From: Nonomuraea sp. MG754425
GTDB taxonomy: Bacteria > Actinomycetota > Actinomycetes > Streptosporangiales > Streptosporangiaceae
Assembly: GCF_021699195.1 (NCBI RefSeq)
Contig: NZ_SSXE01000032.1
Coordinates: 1 to 59,276, forward strand
DNA: 59,276 bases
Direction of reading: 5' to 3'
In this document: piece by piece, positions 51,186 through 57,761 of the stretch
Layout: every line of letters starts with the position of its first letter
Numbering within the stretch: position 1 is the stretch's first letter
The notes under the pieces: generated by a model
The model's input: the letters and a program-made list of their open reading frames with translations, nothing else
Told to the model about the DNA's origin: nothing
Databases searched by the model: none
Program-made: the position numbers and the translations under genes

Positions 51186-52935
51186 TCTCCGCCGGCCCTT
51201 CGGGCGCCTTGCCCGGGTAGAGGCCGGTCAGCAGCGTGCTGACCGTGTAGAGGTGCCAGGCCAGGGCCGGTTTCTGCACCACGGGGGCGGCGAACAGGGC
51301 GCGGACCTCGTCCGGGTTCACGATCGGGGTGAGGGCGTCGAGGGTGCCGAGCACCTGCTCGCGCAGCACGTCGGTGAGCGCGGGGCCGGGGCTGGTCCGC
51401 CAGCTCCAGCCGCCTCCTGTCTTGGTCGTGGGCAGGTGCGGGGGAGGCACGGGCAGCCGGGCCGGCCAGGGGAAGCGGCGACGGGGCCGCTCGTCACCGG
51501 TGAAGCGCCACTGCTTGCCCTCGATGGGCACGTCCCGCAGTTTCGGGGCCAGGCGCAGGATCAGGGCGTAGATGACCTCTTCGGACAGCCGCCAGCCCTG
51601 GTCCAGGCCCAGCGCCGCCCGCGCCACCCGGTTGTCCAGGAACGGCCGCACCGGGTCGCCGCGCCGCAACGAGCCCGCGCGGGCGCTGGCCTGCCAGCGT
51701 CCCACCTTGTACCAGATGTAGATGTGGTCCAGCGCCTCCAGCCGGTTCGGACGGGCCAGCCACGGCGCGGCCAGCTCGCGGGCGTGCTCGTTGGCCTCGG
51801 CGGTGAAGAGCTTGGCGTCCTTGCGGAAGGTGTTGTCGATGCGCCGCGTCAGGGCCTTGTCGCCGAGGTCGGTCTGGAGCAGGTTCAGGCTGCCCGCGCG
51901 CAGCGTCTCGCCGCTCTGCCCCGACATGGTGGGCTTGCCGGAGTACGGCAGGTAGCTCACGATCGTCTCGTACGCCGAGGTCATGCCCTCGCAGGTGCGC
52001 AGCGTCTCCCAGGCCCGGTTCAGCGGATGCTCCACCAGCACCGCGTCCTTGGCGGCGGTCTGCGGCGGGGCGATGACCGTGTGCCCCACGCCGAGCCGCT
52101 CCGCGATCATGCGGGCGATGATCACGTCGGGGTGCGTGTCGAGCCCGTTCGTCGTCGCCCGGAACGGCACCCGCGCCGCGTGCAGCAGGGCCGCCAGGAT
52201 ACGGGTGTCCCGGCCGCCGGTCAGCGCCAGGTTCACCGGCTCGCCCAGGTCGCGCAGCGGTGTCACGGTCGCCAGCAGCGCGTCGGCCAGCTCGTCGATG
52301 GCCGACCGCTTGGCCCGCTCCGAGGTGGGGGCGGGCGCGGCCTCGGGCAGCGGGGTCTCGGAGACGGTGCGTACGCCGTCCCGCACGACGAGCCGCGAGC
52401 TGGGCCGCAGCGCCGACACCCCCTTGTACGGGGTCTCGTCCGACAGGAAGAAGCCCTGCCTGACCATCGTCTGCAGGGCGAGCACGTCGTGCTCGACGCG
52501 GTCGCCGGCCTGGGCCATCAGGTGCACGAGCAGCGCGCGGCTGCCGACGATGTGCAGTTCCGGGGTCTCGGCGTAGAAGACGGGGCAGACGCGGTTGATC
52601 GCGGTGCTCGCGCCCAGTTCCCCGTCACGGGCGAACCAGGCCGAGAAGCAGCCGCCCACGGAGTCGTCCGGCAGCGCGGTCACGTCGGCGGGGCCGGCCA
52701 GGTGGCCGTTGAGCCCGACGACCCGGCCGCCGTGCTCGGAGATCAGCGGCGGCCTGCGGGTGTCGTCGGGCTCGTTGCTCCAGCCGAACAGTGAGACGCC
52801 CCGGCCGTGCCACTCCTGACCGCGGATGACGTCCGGCGGCACGGGAAAGGCGGGCTCGATAACCGACCGAGCCTTATTGAGTACATCCGGCGGGATTTCA
52901 TGCTGTTTTCCGGCAATGCCCAAATACACGCGCAC
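51154..52935 (-). CDS. Asparagine-synthetase-like protein without glutaminase Cys, 593 aa
   Basis: C-terminal domain is an asparagine-synthetase/beta-lactam-synthetase-type adenylating fold with PP-loop VNLALTGGRDTR (residues 235-245). The N-terminal half resembles a class II glutaminase domain (GGRVVGLNGHLAGP, FYAETPELHIVGSRALLVHLM), but residue 2 is Arg, not Cys, so it cannot use glutamine. Such proteins include lasso-peptide cyclases and beta-lactam synthetases; no precursor peptide, protease or B1/RRE gene is nearby. The first 30 codons are AT-richer than their surroundings. Likely an ATP-dependent amide-forming enzyme with an unknown substrate. No Shine-Dalgarno; start ATG 52935. Confidence 0.8.
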   Translation of the reverse strand: MRVYLGIAGKQHEIPPDVLNKARSVIEPAFPVPPDVIRGQEWHGRGVSLFGWSNEPDDTRRPPLISEHGGRVVGLNGHLAGPADVTALPDDSVGGCFSAWFARDGELGASTAINRVCPVFYAETPELHIVGSRALLVHLMAQAGDRVEHDVLALQTMVRQGFFLSDETPYKGVSALRPSSRLVVRDGVRTVSETPLPEAAPAPTSERAKRSAIDELADALLATVTPLRDLGEPVNLALTGGRDTRILAALLHAARVPFRATTNGLDTHPDVIIARMIAERLGVGHTVIAPPQTAAKDAVLVEHPLNRAWETLRTCEGMTSAYETIVSYLPYSGKPTMSGQSGETLRAGSLNLLQTDLGDKALTRRIDNTFRKDAKLFTAEANEHARELAAPWLARPNRLEALDHIYIWYKVGRWQASARAGSLRRGDPVRPFLDNRVARAALGLDQGWRLSEEVIYALILRLAPKLRDVPIEGKQWRFTGDERPRRRFPWPARLPVPPPHLPTTKTGGGWSWRTSPGPALTDVLREQVLGTLDALTPIVNPDEVRALFAAPVVQKPALAWHLYTVSTLLTGLYPGKAPEGPAEITVSRPDPAR

Positions 52936-53065
52936 GGCATCATGACTACCTCAATTATCCCATTCATCACAACTGATCACGTGTCGATCGCGGTTTGCGC
53001 TCGCTTACGTCACCGGCCCGGCCACCGTGAACTCCATTCCGTCGTACGACTCGGAGGTGGTTCAG

Positions 53066-54553
53066 ATGAAACTTCGCCCCATGGCGGCCGGTGTGGGTCT
53101 TGTCGCACTCCTGGGACTGGCGGCCTGCGGCGGTGGCGGCCAGCACGCCACCAGCAGCGACCGGGCCCCCGTCGCGGCCGGGCAGTCGTCCGATGAGGAC
53201 CAGGGCACGGGCGCGGAGGCGTCCGCGTCGGCCCGCCCGGACAGCGAGAAGGACACGACGACCGCGCAGATCTCCACGTTCGCCCTGGACGTGGACACCG
53301 CCTCGTACGGCTACGCGCGCCGGACCCTCCAGGAGGGCCGCTGGCCCGAACCCGGCCAGGTCCGCCCCGAGGAGTGGGTGAACGCCTTCCGCCAGGACTA
53401 CGCCCAGCCGCCGGACGACGGGTTCGCCGTGCACGTGGACGGCGCGCGGCTGCCCGAGCGGGACGAGGCCGTCCTGCGGGTCGGCCTGCAGACCCGCGCC
53501 TCCGAAACCTCCGAGCGGCGCCCCGCCAACCTCACGTTCGTCGTGGACGTGTCCGGCTCGATGGCCGAGGCCGGGCGGCTGGACCTGGTCAAGTCCGCCC
53601 TGCTGAAGCTGCTCGACCAGCTCGCCCCCGGCGACCAGGTCTCGATCGTCTCCTTCAGCGACGACGCCGAGGTGCTGGCCTCCATGACCCCGCTGACCGC
53701 CAGGGACGAGCTGCGCGCGGCGATCGAGCGGCTCACGGTCTCCGGAGGCACGGACCTGGAGTCCGGGCTCACCACCGGGTACCGGGAGGCGTCCCGGGCG
53801 TACCGGCCGGCCGCCACCAACCGCGTCATCGTGCTGTCCGACGGCCTGGCCAACCAGGGCGCCACGCAGTGGCAGGCCATCCTGGGCCAGGTCAAGGAGT
53901 ACGCGGGCAAGCAGGTCACGCTGCTCACCGTCGGCGTCGGCCGCGACTACGGCGACGAGCTGATGGAGCAGCTCGCCGACAACGGCGACGGCATGGCCGT
54001 GTACGTCAGCAGCGAGGAGGAGGCCACGAAGCTGTTCACCACGCAGCTCCCCGGCACCCTCGACCTGCGCGCCCGCGACGCCAAGGCCCAGGTCGTCTTC
54101 AACCCGTCGGTGGTGGAGAGTTACCGCCTCATCGGGTACGAGAACCGCGAGCTGAGCGCCGAGGAGTTCCGCGACGACAGCCGCGACGGCGGCGAGATCG
54201 GTCCAGGCCACTCCGTCACCGCCCTGTACGCGCTCAAGCTCAAGCCGGGGGCCCACGGCCAGCTCGCCCAGGCCACGGTCCGCTGGCAGGACCCTGACAC
54301 CCGGGCCGCGTCGGAGGCCGGCGAGTCGCTGCGCTCCGGCGACCTGGCCGCCTCCCTCTGGGACAAGGCGCCGGTCCGGCTGCAGGTGGACGTCGCCGTG
54401 GCGGCGTTCGCGCTGTACCTGCGGGATCGGGAGGCGTTCGGCATGGATCTGGCCACGCTGGGTGAGCACGCGACCCGGCTGGCGGCGGCCTCGGAGGATC
54501 CGATGGTCTCCGAGCTGGTCACGCTGGTCGAAAAGGCCAGGTCGGTGAGCTGA
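53066..54553 (+). CDS. von Willebrand A-domain lipoprotein (YfbK-like), 495 aa
   Basis: Surface lipoprotein. A lipobox ends at C21 (LLGLAAC), followed by a disordered Ser/Gly/Asp linker (22-75). The YfbK-type N-terminal segment (FALDVDTASYGYARRTLQEGRWPEPGQVRPEEWVNAF), a vWA domain with MIDAS D161-V-S-G-S, and a C-terminal DUF3520-like region (LRARDAKAQVVFNPSVVESYRLIGYENRELSAEEF) follow. ATG 53066 has GGAGG 8 nt upstream. It is divergent from the asparagine-synthetase-like gene across 130 bp and ends at a strong terminator. The role, perhaps cell-envelope adhesion or stress, is not known. Confidence 0.9.
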   Translation: MKLRPMAAGVGLVALLGLAACGGGGQHATSSDRAPVAAGQSSDEDQGTGAEASASARPDSEKDTTTAQISTFALDVDTASYGYARRTLQEGRWPEPGQVRPEEWVNAFRQDYAQPPDDGFAVHVDGARLPERDEAVLRVGLQTRASETSERRPANLTFVVDVSGSMAEAGRLDLVKSALLKLLDQLAPGDQVSIVSFSDDAEVLASMTPLTARDELRAAIERLTVSGGTDLESGLTTGYREASRAYRPAATNRVIVLSDGLANQGATQWQAILGQVKEYAGKQVTLLTVGVGRDYGDELMEQLADNGDGMAVYVSSEEEATKLFTTQLPGTLDLRARDAKAQVVFNPSVVESYRLIGYENRELSAEEFRDDSRDGGEIGPGHSVTALYALKLKPGAHGQLAQATVRWQDPDTRAASEAGESLRSGDLAASLWDKAPVRLQVDVAVAAFALYLRDREAFGMDLATLGEHATRLAAASEDPMVSELVTLVEKARSVS

Positions 54554-54563
54554 CGGCCGCTGT

Positions 54564-54587
54564 GCCCGGGCCTGCGGCGGCCCGGGC
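54564..54587 (+). terminator. Terminator after the vWA gene
   Basis: GCCCGGGCC - TGCGGC - GGCCCGGGC is a perfect 9-bp stem followed by AACGGTTTT. It separates the vWA gene from the downstream tRNA. Confidence 0.65.
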
Positions 54588-54644
54588 AACGGTTTTCGCG
54601 TGCAGGGGAGGTCCCGGAGTCGGATAGACTTTTACTCGCAACAA

Positions 54645-54717
54645 GGGGCTATGGCGCAGTTGGTAGCGCGCCTCCATGGCATGGAGGAGGTCTGGGGTTC
54701 GAATCCCCATAGCTCCA
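54645..54717 (+). tRNA. tRNA-Ala (anticodon GGC), copy 2
   Basis: All 73 bases are the same as in the copy at 20002-20074, in the same orientation 34.6 kb away. The anticodon loop is ATGGCAT. TAGACT at 54625-54630 is a possible -10. A perfect palindromic terminator follows. Confidence 0.97.
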
Positions 54718-54723
54718 CAGCGA

Positions 54724-54767
54724 GAAGAAGACCGCTTCCCGAGCTCGGGAAGCGGTCTTCTTCGTTT
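54724..54767 (+). terminator. Perfect 40-bp palindrome terminator of tRNA-Ala
   Basis: GAAGAAGACCGCTTCCCGAG (54724-54743) is followed without spacer by its exact reverse complement (54744-54763), then GTTTT. It is an intrinsic terminator of the tRNA and a cruciform-capable element. Confidence 0.85.
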
Positions 54768-54784
54768 TCCGGGCCTGGCTATAT

Positions 54785-54804
54785 CGAACTGGAGTTCGTA
54801 TAAT
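54785..54804 (+). promoter_or_regulatory. Promoter with dyad, leaderless
   Basis: TATAAT (54799-54804) is a consensus -10 placed 6 nt before the ATG at 54811. Directly upstream CGAACT-GG-AGTTCG (54785-54798) is a perfect 6-bp dyad occupying the spacer, suggesting a regulator-controlled leaderless promoter. Confidence 0.65.
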
Positions 54805-54810
54805 AACGGC

Positions 54811-55080
54811 ATGAGCCCTGTGGAACTGCCTGAGATCTGGAGGCCGCCCATCGTGGCGGCGGTCCCCGACGGCATCGCGCGTTACCTGCTGGCCTGGGGT
54901 GACGACGCGCAGGGAGCGCGGTGGGGATACCTGCTGTGGCCCCCGCGCACACTGACGGCACGCGGGGGCGTACACCACGAGGCGAGCGCCCGCTGGGTGC
55001 ACTGGGAGGAGATCGCTCCCGTGGCCGGGGAGGACTACAGCACGGTCCCGATCGCCGACCCGCTCCTGCTGCTCCCCTGA
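54811..55080 (+). CDS. Hypothetical 89-aa protein
   Basis: No family recognised. It is tryptophan- and proline-rich, with no signal or transmembrane segment and no cysteine: MSPVELPEIWRPPIVAAVP, then GDDAQGARWGYLLWPPR and HHEASARWVHWEEIAP. Start choice rests on the consensus TATAAT 6 nt upstream. The 3' end overlaps the convergent flavin-oxidase-like gene by 46 bp, longer than usual, so mutual antisense effects are possible. The distinct promoter argues that it is a real gene. Confidence 0.65.
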   Translation: MSPVELPEIWRPPIVAAVPDGIARYLLAWGDDAQGARWGYLLWPPRTLTARGGVHHEASARWVHWEEIAPVAGEDYSTVPIADPLLLLP

Positions 55081-55946
55081 TCGCGTACGGGCGGGTTGAA
55101 GCGGTGGTAGCCGGGCGCGGTCCACCCGGCGGGCAGGGTCCCCGCGAGGTGGGTGTAGGCGTCCACCTCGAACCGCACCACCGGCCGGTCGCCGCCCCAG
55201 TCCGCCCGCGCCCGCCCGGTCAGGTGCAGCGTCCGGCCGCGTTCCCAGTCGGGGAACAGCAGCCCGGCCGCCGGGTCCAGTTCCAGGTTGCCGAGCGTCA
55301 TGTACATGCCGTTGCCCGGGTAGTCGGGGAACTCCAGCGAGCGCGGCCCGGTGACCCGGACGAAGCCGGGGTTGCCGCCCCGGTGCGACACGTCCGCCCC
55401 GAAGCCGGCGGCCCGCGTGGCGATGAAGAACGTGTCGGCCGCCTCGATCCAGTCGCGGTGCCGCCCGGTCGGGGCGGACCCGCTCCCGATCCTGGCCGGC
55501 GTGCCGGGGGGCGTGGTGGGCTCGCGGGTCTGGATGTACTTGGGGCAGTTGGCGTAGACCTGCTCGGTCCCGACCACGAGCGACTCTCCCGTCTGCACGG
55601 CGGTGCCGTTGACGCGCATCCTGCGCCGCGTGCGCGGCTCGATGGCCAGCAGCCCGACGTCCCGCTCGGCCGCGAACAGCCCGTGCAGCGGATCGTCCGG
55701 CGCGGGCGCGGCGCGCAGCACGATCGTGCGGTCGTCGGCCGCGTCGGCGAAACCGGCGGGCCCGGTGAGCACGCTCGCCCAGAGCCGCCCGAGGTCGTCG
55801 GCGGCGCCGGCCACGATCATGCGCTGGTCCCGCAGGAACGCCGCCGCCACCTCGGGGATGTCCGCCCGCGCGCGCGAGCTGCCGTGATCCGCCACCCGCA
55901 CCCCGGCGCGCCGCTGCACGGCGACCTCGCCCGGATGGCTCCTCAC
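55035..55946 (-). CDS. Pyridoxamine 5'-phosphate oxidase-like flavoprotein, 303 aa
   Basis: PNPOx-like split-barrel protein, probably FMN-binding. Recognisable blocks include AAAFLRDQRMIVAGAADDLGRLWASVLTG, the ERDVGLLAIEPRTRRRMRVNG strand pair, and NPGFVRVTGPRSLEFPDYPGNGMYMTLGNLELDPAAGLLF in the second barrel. VYANCPKYIQTRE is typical of the larger 'pyridoxamine 5-phosphate oxidase family' proteins. Reaction unknown. Start GTG 55946 overlaps the VOC gene stop by 4 bp. Overlaps the small plus-strand gene at its 3' end by 46 bp. Confidence 0.82.
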   Translation of the reverse strand: MRSHPGEVAVQRRAGVRVADHGSSRARADIPEVAAAFLRDQRMIVAGAADDLGRLWASVLTGPAGFADAADDRTIVLRAAPAPDDPLHGLFAAERDVGLLAIEPRTRRRMRVNGTAVQTGESLVVGTEQVYANCPKYIQTREPTTPPGTPARIGSGSAPTGRHRDWIEAADTFFIATRAAGFGADVSHRGGNPGFVRVTGPRSLEFPDYPGNGMYMTLGNLELDPAAGLLFPDWERGRTLHLTGRARADWGGDRPVVRFEVDAYTHLAGTLPAGWTAPGYHRFNPPVRDQGSSRSGSAIGTVL

Positions 55947-56389
55947 GAGAAGAACCCGCAGGTGGGCGCGCCGGTGGTGGGCGCGGGCCGGTCGCCGGCC
56001 GCGTCGGGGGCGAAGATCTCCAGCCGGACGCCGTCGGGGTCCTCGAAGAACACGCCCCCGGAGGCGGCGCCCTCGCCGTGCGGCACGACGCCGTCGTGCC
56101 GCGGGGTCACCCCGAGGTCCCTGATCACCTTCTCCGCGCGGCGGACCGCGTCGAGGTCGGCCACCTGGAAGGACAGGTGGTGCAGGCCGGGACGATCGGC
56201 GGCGAAGCGGCCGGTGCTCTGCTGCCAGAGCGTCAGCACCAGCGCGCCGTCCTGGGTCAGGAAGGCGTAGCGGCGGCCGTCCTCGTGCGATTCGCCCGCG
56301 ACCGTGAACCCGAACACGCGCCGGTAGAACTCCTTGGACGTGTCGAGGTCGGTGACGTTGAGCCCGATGTGCCCGGTCTGGAAGGACAT
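55943..56389 (-). CDS. VOC-family (glyoxalase-like) protein, 148 aa
   Basis: Two beta-alpha-beta-beta-beta modules of the vicinal-oxygen-chelate fold. Metal ligands are likely in TGHIGLNVTDLDTSKEFYRRVFGF, LHHLSFQVADLDAVRRAEKV and GVFFEDPDGVRLEIFAP (His, His, Glu). These proteins can be glyoxalases, dioxygenases or thiol transferases. ATG 56389 has GAGGAG about 7 nt upstream. Coupled to the PNPOx-like gene by overlap. The promoter region upstream (56390-56472) carries repeated TCTAACGG elements shared with the CGNR regulator gene. Confidence 0.87.
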   Translation of the reverse strand: MSFQTGHIGLNVTDLDTSKEFYRRVFGFTVAGESHEDGRRYAFLTQDGALVLTLWQQSTGRFAADRPGLHHLSFQVADLDAVRRAEKVIRDLGVTPRHDGVVPHGEGAASGGVFFEDPDGVRLEIFAPDAAGDRPAPTTGAPTCGFFS

Positions 56390-56399
56390 CCCACACTCC

Positions 56400-56466
56400 T
56401 CTAACGGATGAACGACTGACTTGCCGTTAGACAATATAACGGCAAAGTCGGGTCGTTGGCGTTAGA
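56400..56466. promoter_or_regulatory. Cluster of CCGTTAGA sites in the VOC operon promoter
   Basis: Copies are at 56400-56407 (TCTAACGG), 56424-56431 (CCGTTAGA), 56435-56442 (TATAACGG, one change) and 56459-56466 (GCGTTAGA, one change). The middle two form part of a perfect 9-bp inverted repeat TTGCCGTTA-N7-TAACGGCAA (56421-56445), centred on a minus-strand TATATT -10-like box (56433-56438). Further copies lie before the CGNR gene. Confidence 0.65.
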
Positions 56467-56472
56467 TGTGGG

Positions 56473-57039
56473 TCACTTCCGGTGCTCCCGGTAGTGCCGG
56501 GCCGCGCGGGCGCGGTTCCCGCAGGCCGTCGAGCACCACTCCTGGCGCGGGTGCTCCTTGACGAAATAGAGCACGCAGCGGGGGGCCTGGCAGGTCCGCA
56601 GCAGGGCCCGTTCGGGGCCGGCGAGGAACTCGGCCGCCCCGGCGGCGAGCCGGCCGCGCAGCCGCGCCGACTCGTCGCCGGTCGAGGCCGTGACGAGGGT
56701 GGGCGCGCCGGTCCAGCGCAGTTGCGGGGCCGTGGGCGCGGCCAGGGCCGTGGCGTTGACCAGCGCCAGCGCCTCCTCGAACGCGGGCAGGTCCGCCGCG
56801 TCCGCCCGGCTCGGCGGCTCGGGCGTCACGGCTCTGGCGAACAGGGCGCGCACGGCCTGGCGCAGGCGTACGGTCTCGCGCCGAAGCTCCTCCGAGGCCG
56901 TGAAGCTCTCGTCGAGACCCAGTTCGGCGGCGTGCTCGCGGGCCCAGGCCGTCATCCCGCCGACGCTCGACAGGGTGTCGACCGGGCCGGATCGGTCGGC
57001 TCTGACCGTGCTGACGAATTCCAGGCTCAGGAAGGGCAT
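56473..57039 (-). CDS. CGNR zinc-finger (ABATE-domain) protein, 188 aa
   Basis: N-terminal ABATE (putative stress-responsive) domain, about residues 1-130. A C-terminal CGNR zinc finger follows: TCQAPRCVLYFV ... WCSTACGNRARAARHYREH, with four cysteines and the C-G-N-R motif. Members are putative DNA-binding regulators. TTAGAT (minus strand, 57047-57052) ends 7 nt before the ATG. The GGGAGG directly touching the ATG is too close to serve as a ribosome site, so leaderless translation is likely. It lies just upstream of the VOC/PNPOx operon, which shares CCGTTAGA repeats with its own promoter; it is the natural candidate to bind them. Confidence 0.87.
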   Translation of the reverse strand: MPFLSLEFVSTVRADRSGPVDTLSSVGGMTAWAREHAAELGLDESFTASEELRRETVRLRQAVRALFARAVTPEPPSRADAADLPAFEEALALVNATALAAPTAPQLRWTGAPTLVTASTGDESARLRGRLAAGAAEFLAGPERALLRTCQAPRCVLYFVKEHPRQEWCSTACGNRARAARHYREHRK

Positions 57040-57046
57040 CCTCCCA

Positions 57047-57080
57047 ATCTAACGTCGGGATTCGAGTCGGCCCGTTAGAT
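57047..57080. promoter_or_regulatory. Inverted CCGTTAGA pair in the CGNR promoter
   Basis: ATCTAACG (57047-57054) and CGTTAGAT (57073-57080) are perfect 8-bp arms separated by 18 bp. The left copy includes the CGNR -10 (TTAGAT on the minus strand). The same core occurs four times before the VOC gene. Confidence 0.6.
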
Positions 57081-57085
57081 GAAAA

Positions 57086-57131
57086 TTGCGTGGTCGGAAA
57101 TATTGCTGATCACGCAACTTCGTTCTATGGT
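57086..57131. promoter_or_regulatory. TetR operator candidate and leaderless tetR -10
   Basis: TTGCGTGGTC (57086-57095) and GATCACGCAA (57108-57117) are 10-bp arms with one mismatch around 12 bp, in the range for TetR operators. TATGGT (57126-57131) ends 7 nt before ATG 57139. The region also borders the CGNR promoter, so the TetR dimer could affect that gene. Confidence 0.55.
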
Positions 57132-57138
57132 CATGGGC

Positions 57139-57750
57139 ATGAGCGGACTGCGCGAGCGGAAGAAGCAGGCCACCCGCGAGGCGCTGATGTCGGCCGCGCT
57201 CCGGCTGGCGCACGAACGCGGCCTGGAGAACGTGCGGGTCGAGGACATCGCGGCCGCGGCCGGGGTGTCGCCGAGGACGTACAACAACTACTTCTCCAGC
57301 AAGTACGAGGCGATCACCGCCCGGCACACCGACCGCGTGCGCGACTCGGTGGCGGCGCTGCGCGCCCGGCCGCCCGGTGAGCCCCTCTGGGAGGCGCTCA
57401 CCGAGGCCATGGTGCAGCCGTGGGCGCGGCACGCGGGCACCACCGACACACCGCCGTCGCCCGAACTGCTGGCCGGCATCCGCATGCTGGCCGACGAGCC
57501 CGCGCTGCGGGCCGAGTCGCTGCGGGCGGTGTTCGCGGCCGACGGCGAGCTGGCCGCGGCCGTCGCGGAGCGCGTCGGCGCCGACCCGGCGCGCGACCTC
57601 TACCCGTCCCTGGTCGCCGGCGCGGTGACCGCGGCCGTCCAGGCGGGCGTGGCCCACTGGCTGCGCGCCGACCCTCCCGTGCCGCTCGTGCCGGTGCTGC
57701 GCGAGTGCCTGCGAGCGCTGGCCGCCGGACTGCCCACCCCTTCCCGATGA
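57139..57750 (+). CDS. TetR-family regulator, 203 aa
   Basis: HTH residues about 8-52 (RKKQATREALMSAALRLAHERG, VEDIAAAAGVSPRTYNNYFSSKYEAI). The NNYF variant of the YxYF segment is typical of the subgroup with an acyl-CoA/aromatic-type ligand domain. The rest is helical ligand domain with an Arg/Ala-rich tail. ATG 57139 is chosen by TATGGT 7 nt upstream; starts at 57127 or 57133 fall in or next to that box. It overlaps the FAD monooxygenase reading at TGA 57748-57750, so both are in one operon and the oxygenase is the probable target. Confidence 0.9.
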   Translation: MSGLRERKKQATREALMSAALRLAHERGLENVRVEDIAAAAGVSPRTYNNYFSSKYEAITARHTDRVRDSVAALRARPPGEPLWEALTEAMVQPWARHAGTTDTPPSPELLAGIRMLADEPALRAESLRAVFAADGELAAAVAERVGADPARDLYPSLVAGAVTAAVQAGVAHWLRADPPVPLVPVLRECLRALAAGLPTPSR

Positions 57751-57761
57751 GGAGCACACCT

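Noticed and set aside
52941..53196. Small plus-strand reading as a RiPP precursor for the asparagine-synthetase-like enzyme
   Set aside because: It runs into the vWA lipoprotein gene in the wrong frame, lacks a leader/core pattern and has no ribosome site; no protease or RRE gene accompanies it.
20002..54717. Integrative element between the two tRNA-Ala genes
   Set aside because: No integrase, excisionase, plasmid or phage gene; composition and gene types match the rest of the window.
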